64,000 nucleotides of DNA, from the NCBI RefSeq assembly GCF_050947335.1, contig NC_134988.1, positions 3,658,001 to 3,722,000 on the forward strand, in the 5' to 3' direction. Shown here one piece after another: positions 1 to 12,698 of the stretch (the first letter of the stretch is position 1; each line of letters opens with the position of its first letter). The DNA is from Megachile rotundata (taxonomy: Eukaryota > Arthropoda > Insecta > Hymenoptera > Megachilidae). The position numbers were made by a program, and so were the translations under genes. The notes under the pieces are model-generated. The model was given only the letters and a program-made list of their open reading frames with translations. It had not been told where the DNA came from and searched no databases.

Positions 1-1984
1 GCATATTTTATTCAGAAAGTAACAGACTTTCTTTTGTTTTCTTTTTTACTTCATGAGTTTCATTTTTATGAAGTTTGTAAATAGAATTCTAATTATGATT
101 GCTCGAAGAATGACTTTATGTTTGTATTTTCTATGTACAGTGTTTTATCGCTTAATGAGTGATGAGTAGGCATTACAACTGAGATAACGGTATCTGTCAA
201 CGAAATATTCACTTATAATTAGTTGCGTGATAATCTGAAATTGAACAAATACCGTGAACATATTTGTTATTCATATGGGCTTTTATTCACTTGACATAAG
301 AAATCTTATCGTTATCATTGAACGCATCATTAACACGTTCGCTGCCAAGCTCTTCATATCTGATTTATCGTTCAGGTTATTTCATATTTCGACTAATGAA
401 TGAAAAATCAAAATCAACCATCACATGTAGTTATAAATTGTTGCAAATATAACAATTAAACAAACTTATGTGCTTTGTTCTATACTGCATTTTGTGCAAT
501 GCCTCAATCTTTTAGTAATAATATTTTGTTACAGAATTAAATTTGTTATAAACATATATTTTCAGTGCATTAAATAAATATGTTTGAGTGTGCCACCGAT
601 GGTACACGTGTCACTGAACGTTTTAACCAGTTTATTATATAATTGAATTAAAGTATTACCAAATCTAGATAAATGTTGATAGCCGTATACGTAATTAATA
701 TGGTGCCATGAAGCTTTATATTGGCATATATCATCCAACAGAAAGCAATATTATACTGGTATTGTAATTTTATGTTACGTTATTAGGTTATAATTACTGC
801 ATTGTTATTACGGTATATTTATTCCCCATCATAGTTTTTTTTTGCACCTAAAAGGGAAGACGAATTTTATCAGACTTTAAGACGAAGCAAAGTATAATGA
901 AGATAATTATGTGATTATACAAATTGTACAAAATAAGTGAGCCAAATTCTATTTCAATAATCTTAACCTGTGTTACCAATATCATAATTCTGATCTCTTT
1001 TGATTTCCAAGAAACTTTTAAGAATATATTTATCACTGTGGTTGGAGTTAATCGTTCAATCTCGAAATAAAACTTTGATTGAGTCTGATGGAAATGATAT
1101 TAAGAAAGTAATATAACCTTTATCAAGATAAAAATATTAATGATATATGCGTTAACCTGAAGTCGTATTTATTAAATATTTTTGTAAGATAGCACTTATT
1201 ACATATTCAGCTATTTTTGTATTTTTCTTATATGAATCAATGGAAACTCAAAACCTGTATTTAAAACGCAAGAAAAAATGGACGTATAAATGCGTCAAAA
1301 TAACGCAGCGTTAATAAAATTAGTAATCATTAGTAATTATATGCCGTAACGCTTCATATTAATAAAAAATGAATAATAAAAAAAAAATTAAGTAAAATTT
1401 CTAATACAACGATACAAAATTAATTAGAAACAAATATATTATTTTCCGTATAACTGATCGAGTAATCATAAATTTTTCTCAAGTATTCCTGTATTTTTTG
1501 TAATAAATCATTCACTCTTTTTTATGAATTTAACACGATTAAATTGTTCTGCATGAAAGTCAAAAGAAATTTATCCATCACAAATATAACACTTTCGAAC
1601 ATGTGCTGTATCCTCTTCGCGTCATTATTGTTTTCATTCACACTTAAATTATTTCTGAGACAAGCTGACGATTTGAGATGTCGTAAAGATCGGACTTAAA
1701 TTTACGTCCTCACGATATGATAGTTATAAATAAAGAGATAAGTGACTACTTGGCTTACTTTCTTATTGCCGCTTTCTTTCAAATACGTTGTAATGCGTAT
1801 TATGTATCTTCTTCACAACGATGGCTAACCACTAAACAGAAAAACGCTTCGTCAAAGAGTGGATATAACAAGGGGTGACGCACTGACAAAGAAACTATTT
1901 GTAGAAATAGATGGTATTATACATACAGCTAATTTAAATACTCATACCAAGAGAAACTGAGGATGATTTCAGCGATACGTTATA
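1..1984. other. AT-rich intergenic DNA, nothing recognised
   Basis: No gene, RNA or complete mobile element could be supported here. Open frames are short and carry no recognisable motif. The sequence is AT-rich with scattered A or T runs. Confidence 0.5.
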
Positions 1985-2509
1985 CAGTAAAGACTGGATA
2001 ACTACGACAAACGATGGACTGCAGAACTGCAACATTACTATCCCCACCACTTAGGGGGTTCTTCCTTGAATCTTGACACTTGACGAGAGAGCAACGTATG
2101 CAATGTAATCCGAACCGACGCGACGCGACGAATCGATGTGACAACACTAATGCAACAGTAAAACTTTTTTATTTTTTGGTTTTGCTAAATATTCCTTTTA
2201 CCAATGTAATTGCGAGATTCTCCTGATCAAAATAAAACCAAACACGGCATAATATGAACAACATTTGTTTATGTAGTAATATTGTTTGCTTTTCGGAGTG
2301 TATTGAGGTGCGATTTTGTATGGAACCAAAAGAGCATTACTCGTCGGACTTTACTAAAAATTTAGTTTTAAATAACCTCTCTCGTTCGCTCTCTGTTCTC
2401 TCCTACGTTTAGCGTTCGGCGCGAGCCAAATGTAAACAAAGAATCGACACCTCCACTCGATAACTGCAACAAAATCGGGACCCCAGCGTTGCATTGCGTT
2501 ATTTTCTTG
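1985..2509 (-). mobile_element. Non-autonomous Tc1/pogo-type element, diverged copy
   Basis: The element begins CAGTAAAGACTGG and ends CTTG, flanked by TA on both sides (1,983-1,984 and 2,510-2,511), as expected for Tc1/mariner-type insertions. It has no coding capacity. Read in reverse it has the same layout as the better preserved element at 34,979-35,873: a terminal motif, then about 70 bases in, a CCCCAC...AGGGGG hairpin, then a shared core related to CCAAACACGG and a GTTCGGC box. It is therefore an old, internally shortened relative. The superfamily call rests on the TA flanks and CAGT ends, not on a transposase. Confidence 0.55.
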
Positions 2510-2511
2510 TA

Positions 2512-3303
2512 ATAAATAGTTCATCATTTCTTTATACGTTATTTGTAATAATTGTTTCGAAAAAAATTTGCGTTAAATAGATTTCTAATTATTTTAAATT
2601 AATTTAAAATCATTATGTTCAATTAAATTAAAGTAACAGTACCGAACATTAAGCCCTTGAACTACGATTTGTTCGGTAAATGCATCAGACATAACTATTT
2701 ATTGCTACGATCTTAAAATGAATGGAGAAAGATAAAATATCATGCATATTTGTATTCAACGATCTTGCCAATTATAATGAATATGCTAGTTATAATTAGA
2801 CTTTAGCTTAAAACTTCAAGTTTCATTCTTTAAATTGTCAGATATTTCTACAAAACTTTAACACATTCCAACACACTTCGTCCTTAAAAATAAAACATCT
2901 ACATATATATGATCCAGTCTTTTTCCAAACTTTCCCTCATCGTAACATAAACCAGGCAACCTTTCGATCTCAGGGTCCTCCCTACCATAAATTACCTCCT
3001 TCCTAAGTCCCAAACTTTCTCCTTTTGTTTTACACTTCCACCACCCTCACAGTAACCAACCTAAATCCCAGCACCCCCTCACCCTACACAGTTTTCTTCC
3101 TGTTTAAATTTTTCCTTCGAGCTCTCACCCTCAGCGACGATCAGAATTAGTTCGCACTTCAACCAGTCGACTTCGCTTCAAAAATCAATAAAGAGAATGT
3201 TTTTTAAAGAAAACTCTATTTAATTTGGAAAATTGCCACCCTTCGGGTTCACGACAAAATTTATTTTTCATCATGTAAGAAAATGATGACACGCTTGGAT
3301 GCA
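2512..3303. other. AT-rich DNA with a pyrimidine-rich stretch
   Basis: No gene seen. From about 2,920 to 3,180 the plus strand is rich in C and T with many CCT and CCA triplets, unlike the neighbouring DNA. It could be an old transposon fragment, but no boundary or motif identifies it. Confidence 0.35.
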
Positions 3304-3468
3304 AATGTGTAACGTCCCTAGAACCTAAGTTTAGTTAGTTACAAGCGCTAAAAGGTAAAGAGCGGTTTTACCTCTAAACGACTCGATTTCGCGAATATAG
3401 ATTGTGGGATTCGTGTGGTGTGCGGTTAAGGATTGAAATCCACAGGTCAAAATCTTTCAACAATTAGA

Positions 3469-3474
3469 TTTATT
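3469..3474 (-). terminator. LTR polyadenylation signal AATAAA
   Basis: AATAAA is present on the minus strand about 1.17 kb downstream of the predicted start and about 160 bases before the LTR end, a suitable place for the R/U5 boundary. Confidence 0.5.
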
Positions 3475-4100
3475 CAATAAACGATAAGAAATGAAACTAA
3501 CAAACAACAATAACAACAAAATAAAGAAAGTATATAAATTATAAATGATTGATTAGTATAAAGAACTAAATAGATCTTGAAATAATAATAATGATAGAAA
3601 TAATAGAAATTGATAAATTAAACAGTATGTAATATGAGACTCGCTGGTCAGTACTTTATGTTGGACCGTATCTAATTTAACTTCGTATTTGTAATATTAA
3701 CTAGGTTTGATATTCCTTATATATATCTGATTTTCGTGTTCGAAGGTATCGCAGTGACAAAGTTTATCTCAATTTGTACGATTAATTTGTATAAATATTC
3801 TTTGACGAAATTAATTAATATTAGCGCTTTATAATCTACCGCTGCGAGGAATTCGACCTAAGTGAGATTCTCTAAACGCACCTAAATACGCTTTCGCAAA
3901 AATTAGACAGATTTATCTATTATCTAACGCGGTGTAATCGATTACGGAAATGACGCTAAGTGAGAACAGTATTCTTGTATTAATTCAAATGACCAAAATT
4001 TATCTGAATCTAATTGAATTTTATTCGGAACAATTACTCTTATGATTTGACTCGACAACTAATTGTTCATGACCCTTTTTGTCAGAGCGCATACTGACAC

Positions 4101-4520
4101 CTAAAACCAGATCGCTTAATTGGGGAGCCCGTTGTTCACTAGCTGCTAAACAACCCAACGATCCAGAGTCAGGTGAGCAATATACGTCCAACAGGGTAGC
4201 AAATTAAAGTGACTCTACTTGTAAGTCGTGATTACTTAACTGCCACCCAAAAAACACGGGCTTCAAAGACCAAGCCGCTCAAATGGGGAGCCTGCGTTAG
4301 CTAGCTACGATACTACCCAGAGCGAGCTTCGAGAATCTGAAGGCAAGTTAGTGACTCGACAGAAAATTAAGTATGAGTAGCTGAGAACACTCGTTTTGAT
4401 GTCTTAGCCTTTCTTGGGGCTAAGCATAGCACTCTCCTAACGGAGTTTCGGATACAAGACCGCTTGAACGGGGAGCCCGCTGTTCGCTAGCTGCTAAAAC
4501 AACCCAGCGATCAAGTATCC
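4101..4520 (-). repeat. Three tandem hairpin modules in the LTR leader
   Basis: Three related modules of about 75 bases, spaced roughly 165-180 bases apart, begin near 4,101, 4,263 and 4,442. Each contains GGGGAGCC, a core related to GCTAGCTGCTA, and flanking arms that can pair (for example GGATAC with GTATCC around the third). They lie downstream of the minus-strand start site, so they would be in the transcript leader. Confidence 0.65.
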
Positions 4521-4640
4521 AAATGGCATATGCCCGCTTGCCAATCGAGAACTTAGAATCTATTTGGTTCGTACAGCGAAAATTGTTCCGAGTATACTTA
4601 TTACTGAGACGTGTGAATAGCTCGATTTCGAAAACTGTTC

Positions 4641-4673
4641 TGATTTTAGACGGGTTTCGCTCGCCCTTTTATA
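4641..4673 (-). promoter_or_regulatory. LTR core promoter: TATA box plus initiator
   Basis: On the minus strand TATAAAAGG occupies 4,673-4,665 and is followed at the canonical distance of about 32 bases by the arthropod-type initiator TCAGA, whose A is at 4,641. Both elements and their spacing agree, which fixes the orientation of the LTR. Confidence 0.7.
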
Positions 4674-5435
4674 CTCGCAAGTTCGCCGAATTTCCCTAAT
4701 TTCTGTGACGTCAGAATAACTAAATTTTCATATAATTTCGTTATTATACATTAATTATAAAATTGAACGGTTTAATTATATTTTAAATGTCGCTCTTTAA
4801 TTTCTGGCTAACAATTTGATATTAAGATGGTACTCTAATGGTGTTTTAACGAAAAATACATTTTCTGTTCTTCTCTATCAGAGGCGAGTCTATTTCGATT
4901 TACAGCTTTCTAGTTCAAGGAAATAATTTTGGTTCCGGCCATGAGTAGTTTAACACTGGTTGATTTTACGTATATAGATTGATTTAATTAATTAATTAAT
5001 TTAATGTCCAAAAATGCCGAAAATAGAAATAGTATCGCTATCCTTTTCTAGGATTAGCGCTGATCTCAAGGATTTCGGGCGAGTATCGCGGCACGTAGGC
5101 ACATCATAGCGTAACGGAATTTTCTCGTACAAACTATTTATTAGAAAATAAAATAAAATAATACATAATTTTGTTTTAATGATTCAAACTTAATGTTCAA
5201 TTATTTTCGCGGAAAATATTACCTACTCCAAATCAAAATTATAAGATAATTAATGTAAATGATAATATATATATATTATGATTACCGACTGTCGAATTTG
5301 ATAGATCGATAATCGATATCTGACATACTGTCGGTAATTGGCAACTACAGTCGATAATTGATTATTCTAGTCAGTGGGTCCAAGATTGTCGTGATGTTGA
5401 ACCAAAAAAAATTCTTCCCGGGGACGTTACAAATG

Positions 5436-8400
5436 CTCCAATATATACATATGTATATAATTCAATATAACGCAAGTGGTTAAACATACTGACCTTTGAT
5501 AACAGTAATTTCTATGTTATCTTCAGCAAATATGTTATCTCCTGACCCCTGGTCAACCTAACTACAGTGTAGATGAAATGTCGGGAATGTTTCCTTTTTT
5601 TATATTTATTATACTATAATTAGATAGCAAACGCAAGAAACGACAAAATGTGCGTTTAAAACGTTAATATAAGTGAATATGGCTGAAACATGTGGGATAC
5701 ATGTAACAGATATCATAAGGTTATCGGCTACCGGCAGTGAGAGCTTTTCCTATCGACGGTCAAAAAAGAGCGATCGTTTGAAATTCATTGCTTAAAAATT
5801 GTAATTGTTTGTTGTTTACAATTCACTAGCCATACGGATGTGTTATTTAACTAGTATAGTGAGCAATGACGATTATTATCGATTACAAGCATGCAATAAT
5901 CGCGTGTTTGAGTGTTGACCATCCCCAACACTTAATGTCCGTCTACTTTTCTACTACGGGTGTATTACTTTTTCCCTTTGACCAAGTTAATTTTACCAAG
6001 TTTATCTTTAAAACTGTGTACAAATATGAATTGATTTATGAATCATTCCCAATGTGACTGCGTATATAACCGAACCAATGCTACTCGTATTTTTCTCTAC
6101 TCAAATAAATTATGTATCTAAACAAACGGAAAACCAGGCTCAAAGATTTTTCGTAATAAATTTCAGCACGTAAAATTGTATTTCGTCAATATTCGTTAAA
6201 TTATTTATTGATAGTCCATATGTTTCTGCGTTACTTTAAATCCTCAACATGTTACAATATTACATACAATTGTTGCAAGAAGAAACAATACATTTTATTT
6301 TATAGTTAGTATATTTGAATTAAACTGTTATAGTCTATGCTATGGTCGCTATTTCAGTCAATAATCATTTTCAATGATCAATTTTTCATTTGATAAAAAA
6401 AATAATTATAAAATTATTTTTTCTTACATAAATAATTCTAATAATACTAATATTATACACTTACATATAATTCTATTGCTACAACATATCAAAATGTTAT
6501 AGTAAAATGTTATTTCTTTGAATACAAAATAAAAAAAATTATATTTATTTTCGCATGGGTGTCATACCCAAGTCATACTTAAACAAGTTAATGATTATTT
6601 TTCTATTTCTTTAATTTCTTTATTTTAATTCGCCTGTTATTTTTCATGAAAATATGTTACATTTTTTGCTACAGGAGGTATTATTTAAGGATCACAAGTA
6701 GTTTTTGGTCCCTATCGCCTGTTCACGCCTTTTATACTACATGTATGCACTCACGTGCAAATAATATACATATGTAAGCAATTCCTGTAATAAGGAATTT
6801 ATTTTGCAAAAAAATATCAACGTCTTACAGAAATTACAATTATTTAGAACATAATTGTTTAACTTAAACCTTGCTTAGTTAACAGAATGTTATTATTTGA
6901 AATCTTGTCTATTTGCCGTTTAAGTTTTCCTCTACATTACCATTTTCCTTAAAGAATACTATGCTTGTCATTGTGCACAGCAAATAATACATATAATATG
7001 TGAAAATTAGATATTATTAAAATTGTTAACGATATCAGTAAATGTTATTTTAAATAGCATAAATTAGTTTTATTGTTTAAACATAAAGTTGTTCAGAATA
7101 TTTTAAGCTTATCACATTGAGCTTGACTAGCGCTCTTTTTGAAATGTATGTGGGATCGATGCAAACATGGTCCAGGAAGTATTTGCCGGTCAATTTAAAA
7201 ATGAATTCCCATGGTTATCCGTTGTGACCTTTGGCTCTTAACACTTACATTGGTAAAACCATAATACACTACTCAAAAGAATTAAGGGAACAGAAAAATT
7301 CCTGAAATTTTTATTCCGTATTCAAATTCCTCCACCTTCGTTAAAAGTCATCGTAGAAATCAACTAGAATAGTCATTTAGAAACTTGAAACCACTAGTTT
7401 TTTATTAATCAAACAAATGAAGAATCGCGATGGAAAAATTTTCGAAGACTTTTTTTTTTGAAGTTTCTGCAGTCGCACGAAAACTTTTTTGATTAATGGC
7501 ACGTTTTTCTAATGGAAGATAACTTCTATATTCTTTTTTTATTTGCAGCGCTTTGAACCTTAAGGTTAAACAATGTTATATCTGACTATATATATGCATT
7601 TCAATAATAATGCATTTCAAACATTAAAAATGAAATAAAATAGCAATACAAATTAGAAAAATATAACTTACATTCGAACGTCTGTGGCGACACCTATCAA
7701 ATCAGCAGGAAAAAGTACTGAAGGTTTTACTTGTATCAATTCAATAAGTACGCGATTACGTTTTGTATTAATTATTAAATTCGCGCCATATCAAAGACGC
7801 TGTCAGTAATAAATTTAAAAAACGTTCTTTGTAAATTCAAGTGTAGAATTTAATTTAGTTTTCTCTTTTCATATTGATAGAGTAGGGTTCTGTGAAGTGC
7901 AGAAAAGAACTACGCGTCGTAGACACATCGCGCCATCTCTTTAGAATTGAATGAAATTGATATCACGCTGCGTTCTGTTACAAGATATACCCGCAGTACG
8001 TATCATGAATACACACACCTGCCTATCAATATTTTAAAAATAATTATGCCAGATTACTTATATTTCTACATAAAAGAAGTTCAAGTAGACAAATGTTACT
8101 AAATAGAAAAATACTATCATTAAATCGTCTCATTAAATACATGCAAAGGGATAATTTCAAATAACGCGTCAAAAAGGTTCTTTCACTAATCACAAGATGG
8201 TACTGGTACATACGTAAGATATGTAATGAGTAAAGCCATTATAAAAAAGCAAAAATGATGTACTTACATATAAAAGAAAAAATTGTATCTATCATTTCAG
8301 GAAATCTCATCGTGACGTCAAGAAATTAGCTCGCTTCTCTATAAAATTTTCTAATTTTTATTTTTTTCGTTATGATTTATTTACCATTTAATTTTTGACA

Positions 8401-9240
8401 TTTTTCTGATTGGAATGAAATCGAATACGATATAGTTTCATCTCGTTTTACACTTATTGGTTTAACAGACAATGAATTTCGGACGAAGAAAAGGATAAAG
8501 ATTGAAGAACAAAAAGATTGGAGAGTCAATAAAAATTATAAGTCTATTATATTTTTTATAGCGCCAATGTGTTCCTAAGTTTTTCTTTTCGGCATATTTG
8601 TGATACCTTTTTTATTAGTATGACCTGGTTCGCGACATATTTACTTATAACATCTTATTAGAGCCAAGCCCCGACATAACCGAAACTCTTGTATTACAAG
8701 TTATATTACGAATTCTGTTGTGTTTCTCATTTTAGTTAGAAAACATCAGAAACATGCTCGTAGATGTTTAAAAAAAATGAAAAATAAAAGTTTTATTCTT
8801 GCATTAGGATTATTCCACCACTACGCTATTGTTTTACATTCGGTTGTTCAGACGTTTTTTTCGTTCGCTGCCTGTCCGCATACTGTTTTGCAATCTTCAA
8901 CTTAATATTTTATATTCAATACATTTTTCTTCTTTACTTCTTTTAGTAAATATGCTTTGCTAATTTTTTATATAACCTTTTAATTTTTTTTACCATTCTT
9001 CTCGACTGCTTTCTTTAGTCGTTGTCTTAATGAAGTATAAGATGTTTTGACCTTCTTACGTTGTGACAGGTAACGTGACGTCAATCTGACGTAATTTGCC
9101 AAAAAAGGCTGTGAATGCCACCCCTATTTCCATTCAAGCAAATATTTCTTCACAATTCAGCATTCAATCAACTTTTATAACCAAATAACATCTATTGCTT
9201 TTTTGTTGCTATTCTGTCTTTTACATGATGCCAAATTGAT
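5436..9240. other. AT-rich intergenic DNA with one possible Tc1-type end
   Basis: No gene is supported. At about 7,268 the motif CTCAAAAGAATTAAGGGAAC resembles the terminal sequence of a common Tc1-like element group in animals, but the opposite end could not be found, so it is only a possible relic. The remaining sequence is ordinary AT-rich DNA with short chance frames. Confidence 0.4.
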
Positions 9241-9347
9241 GTATAGTAGAGGTATGAAGGTACACTCTACTAATGTCAGATATCAAATCCGAATCCTCTG
9301 CAGTTTAACCGATTATAGTAACGCGCTCTATATGTATAACAGTAACC

Positions 9348-9600
9348 TTTTTTTTTTCTACGAGGGGAAATCTTCATAGACCCCCCCACGCCCCGGGGGA
9401 GGAGCGGGGAGAGTGTGAGATTCTTACTCACTAAAACCCTTCGGTGATGCCCATCCTCTACGGCTTTGATGGGTGATGGGACCCGACGCCTAAACGGCGC
9501 CACCACCCGCCAGCCGATTTGCGCGGTCCCGCGCACCACTCGTATGGGGGGAGAAGCCCCCCACACCACAAGAATTATTCCCAACCCCCAAAATTTCCGA
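9348..9600 (-). mobile_element. 5'-truncated LINE tail (R1-clade-like 3' UTR)
   Basis: This 250-base island is strikingly GC-rich in an AT-rich setting. On the minus strand it holds TTTAGGCGTCGGGTCCC, then GGGTTTTAGTGAGTAAGAAT, a CCCCGGGG box, GTCTATGAAGATTTCCCCTC and finally ten A residues (9,357-9,348). This order is characteristic of 3' untranslated regions of insect R1-clade non-LTR retrotransposons as I know them. Upstream of about 9,600 the element is missing, which is usual 5' truncation. No target duplication was found. The 102-codon open frame across it is a consequence of GC richness and is not a protein. Confidence 0.65.
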
Positions 9601-9724
9601 GTCCATCTAGATTTGCATCATTAATAATAGAATCCCGTATTAAATAAAAATTAAGTGGACTTTAAATAAATTTTAGGTAACAACTTAAAACAGTATACAT
9701 TTTTTAGTTTTATGTCATATTTTA

Positions 9725-9805
9725 CACTGTCACTCACCGGTGACTGACGCGGCCTGAACGGAAAGTTCAGTGTCAGTCACCGATGACTGACGTGGCACTC
9801 AACGT
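9725..9805. repeat. Short tandem palindromes (TCACCGGTGA type)
   Basis: Two adjacent units of about 40-45 bases each carry a palindrome: TCACCGGTGA in the first and GTCAGTCACCGATGACTGAC in the second, each followed by a GACGYGGC motif. It could be part of an unrecognised mobile element. Confidence 0.5.
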
Positions 9806-9927
9806 GTTAATGTTATTCCTAAACTAATGATTTTTTCACATAAATAGATTAATACTTTTTTGTAAAGAATATGAAGGAGTATCAGCTGATGCAATAAAAA
9901 ATATGATTCCATTTAAAATAACATTAA

Positions 9928-10656
9928 GGGGGGAAATACCTTTAGACCGATGAAAATAGGCTGATTTTTGTGAATTTTTTTGTATAGGATATCTTTGTTT
10001 TGCGTTTTTGAAATTTCAGGTATAATTTATTATAACTATTGCCTATTACACAATATTTTTTGTTTTTAAATACATTTAAAAATGGCGGAATTATAACAGT
10101 CCTTCCTGGAAGTGTTTGGCGCGTCTCGTGAATCGGTGTGGGTTCTAGCCTTAGATCCATTGGTCTGAAACAAGTTTGCAGACAATGTTTCGAAAACTAA
10201 CATTCACAGTTAGTAGATGAACCTCAGAAATGTGCAAAATGTGTAAAATTAAAGAAATGGCGCGCTTTTAAAGAAAAACTTTAAATTTTATTGAAAATTT
10301 TTGCACTATTTTGCAATAAAAAGGACTTTAATGTTCAATTTATTTCATACATTTAGGTTCATATGTTAGATACTCTTGTCATGGATATGTGCAAAAAATT
10401 TGAGCGCGATTGATAAACTAGTTTTTGAGTTATCAGCCACACCAATTGTAAAAATGTAGTTTTGAGAAAAACGCGTTTAAAGTTTCAGTTCTCCGCGCTG
10501 AACGCGTGTATACCCGCGGCGCGAATCGGCCATAACTTCAAAAGGGCTTCGTATTTCACTTTAAAATTTTGAGACAATATTCTTAATATGTTACACTAAC
10601 ATTTTATGGAAAAAAAAATTTTTCAATTTTTTAAGATTCTAAAGGTATTTCCCCCC
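9928..10656. mobile_element. TTAA-flanked non-autonomous element, 729 bp
   Basis: Perfect 19-base terminal inverted repeats begin GGGGGGAAATACC and end GGTATTTCCCCCC. The element is flanked by TTAA on both sides (9,924-9,927 and 10,657-10,660), the duplication typical of piggyBac-type transposons. The inside is non-coding and includes a GC-richer patch near 10,490-10,560 (CCGCGGCGCGAATCGGCC). No transposase is visible, so the piggyBac link rests on the TTAA flanks only. Confidence 0.75.
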
Positions 10657-10660
10657 TTAA

Positions 10661-12060
10661 TGACCTTCATCTAGCCTTTACACGTCCACCTAGAAAAAGA
10701 TATATACCACCAGCATATGCCCCTCTCAAAACCATTCAACTTCATCTGAAACATTGTTTGCTATGAGTAATAATAATGACGCAAATCTAGATGGCAAAAT
10801 GTGGTGAGCCACCCTGTGTACTATCCACTCATTAATCCCTACATGTATTTTCGAAGTATCTAAAAAAGTCCGTCCCAAAGAGTTTTGGGGTTATTAGCTA
10901 TCCAAAACAATACATCAGATTCTAGTTGTGATTTATTAACTTTTGGAGATTATTATTTTATATTTTTTCTTTATAAAGTTATTTAAAATTTTTCATACAT
11001 GTAGAAACAAGTTGTTCAGAATGATGACCTTGACAACATATTTCAAGGCGATCGAAATGGGAGGTGGTTCCTTTGTTGTAAATATTTACTCTCTTTTTGA
11101 GTGAACTTATTGTTACCATCTTCTTCAGAATCGTTGGGAATCTTTCTTAGAATTTCGGCTTCCAATAAACGAAGAAGCCTCTTTGCGTTCATTTTTTATG
11201 CAAATATCGATTCATCATACAGCAAACCTTATATGAAGTGGTGAGGATAATATATAAAAGCAAAGTATAAGCTTTGAAATATATGCAAGATGATTTCACG
11301 TCAGAATTGAGCAAAAAACGTCTTCACAAAACAGTGTGGTAGCAGCGAGATTGGGGAGCAGATGGATGGATGTAGATTTATTATTACGTTATGTAATAAT
11401 AAACTGAATTATTATGTGAAATTTTGTTATTTTATTTATTGTACATAGTAAATTTATTTATTTTATTTATCATACATAAATAATGCTATATTCAAAATTC
11501 AACTTGAATTTATAAATGTACATGTATGAACGAGAAGCTGTAAAGATACAAACGGAAAATAAACCCTTACATGAAAAAGAAAATTTTTAATTCCTTTTAA
11601 TTGTTTTTTTTATAAAACTCTGTTCTATGTAAATAAGAGGCATGACAATAACTTCCGATTGCTGTTTCTCTTTTGTAACGTTTTATACTATCTACTATTT
11701 TCCGAGGTGGTTTTATACCATGACTCGATTTACACCTCGGATTATTGTAATACTTATTCTATTTTTTCTTGCCGATAATGTTACAATATTGGATTTTATC
11801 TCCCTGGAGAAGGTCCCTTTGTGCCAGAGGATTACAATTTTTCTTAAGTAAATAAGAAAAAATAATATTTTAGCCATTTCATTCTACTTTATTTATAAGT
11901 TAGCAATAGTGGAAATCTAAATAAAGGAACAAAATAACCGATATTGTCATAATAGTTAATTTAAATAAATTGTTGCATCGCCTTAGAGTGCGATGCAGCT
12001 ATCTTTTCATAATTTTACAAGGCAATAGACCGAGGATCTCGAACTGACCGTACAGGCAAT
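10661..12060. other. AT-rich DNA; possible mariner-type end and a small hairpin
   Basis: Around 10,770-10,812 the motif CAAATCTAGATGG is followed by GTGAGCCACCCTGTGTA, which looks like the right end of a mariner-type element. An inverted match to the CATCTAGATTTGC part lies at about 9,606-9,632. A small hairpin, TTTATTATTAC with its inverted copy, lies at 11,378-11,404. No gene was seen. Confidence 0.35.
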
Positions 12061-12640
12061 AAGTTTATGAAGCCATTGACCATTTTTCGTTAGCAAAAAA
12101 TACCTTCGCGTCGGTACCCAAGTTTACTGCTTGGGACCAGCATGTTTAATTTTTATTCCGTTATTTTCAATCATCGTTGTCAGGGTCAGAGTGCTTTTTC
12201 ACCTTATTACCTGCTACGGGTTTTTCCCAAATCGCTGAACCCCTCGTGCGTCACCCTTTGGTCGCGGCTACTTCCAGGGGTGACCATTTCTTGTATGAGG
12301 GAGGTGACCATTTCTTACGAGGGCGGTCACCTTTCAAAAATCACAACCAATAAGAAAACACACCCCCTCCCGAATTACCGATTCCGAGTTAACATCGACA
12401 GTCACTTTTACGGAAAACGACAGAACACGATAATATCTCAAACATCACATATCGAAATCACGAAAAGAACTCAGTAATACAACGAACAACACGTATCTAA
12501 AACACGAAAAGAACACGATAATATCTCGAACAACGAATTTCAAACGAATCATCACATCACGAACTATCACTTAAAACCAGGCTCAGAGCTCGTTAAATCG
12601 TGACTGGGTCAGAATAGTGTCGGGTGCCCGAATCCGCGCT
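12060..12640. other. Unclassified repeat-like island with internal direct repeats
   Basis: This stretch is richer in GC than its surroundings. GGTGACCATTTCTT occurs twice near 12,280-12,320 with an inverted GGTCACC following. CACGATAATATCTC occurs twice at about 12,427 and 12,511. The 111-codon open frame here contains no recognisable domain. The composition suggests a transposon fragment, perhaps LTR-derived, but no ends were found. Confidence 0.35.
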
Positions 12641-12698
12641 GTTCACGCAACATAAATCTTGAACTTGGTATATGATTTTGACGGTTAGGTGATACCTA

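Larger units (their letters stand above)
3308..5431 (-). mobile_element. Solo LTR of about 2.1 kb, minus orientation
   Basis: The block starts TGTAACGTCCC and ends GGGACGTTACA, so it has TG...CA ends inside an 11-base inverted repeat. It is flanked by the direct repeat AATG (3,304-3,307 and 5,432-5,435), read as a 4-bp target duplication. No internal retrotransposon sequence follows on either side, so this is a solo LTR left by recombination between two LTRs. On the minus strand a TATA box, an initiator and a polyadenylation signal lie in correct order, giving U3 of about 790 bp, an unusually long R of about 1.2 kb and a short U5. TGTAACG ends and 4-bp duplications fit the Gypsy group; this assignment is inferred. 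Confidence 0.82.

Noticed and set aside
9276..9584. 102-codon frame in a GC-rich island
   Set aside because: The island is the 3' untranslated tail of a LINE on that strand, with its poly(A) at the end.
12142..12477. 111-codon plus-strand frame
   Set aside because: Contains repeated GTGACCATTTCTT words, no domain and no supporting splice sites; likely a repeat-derived chance frame.
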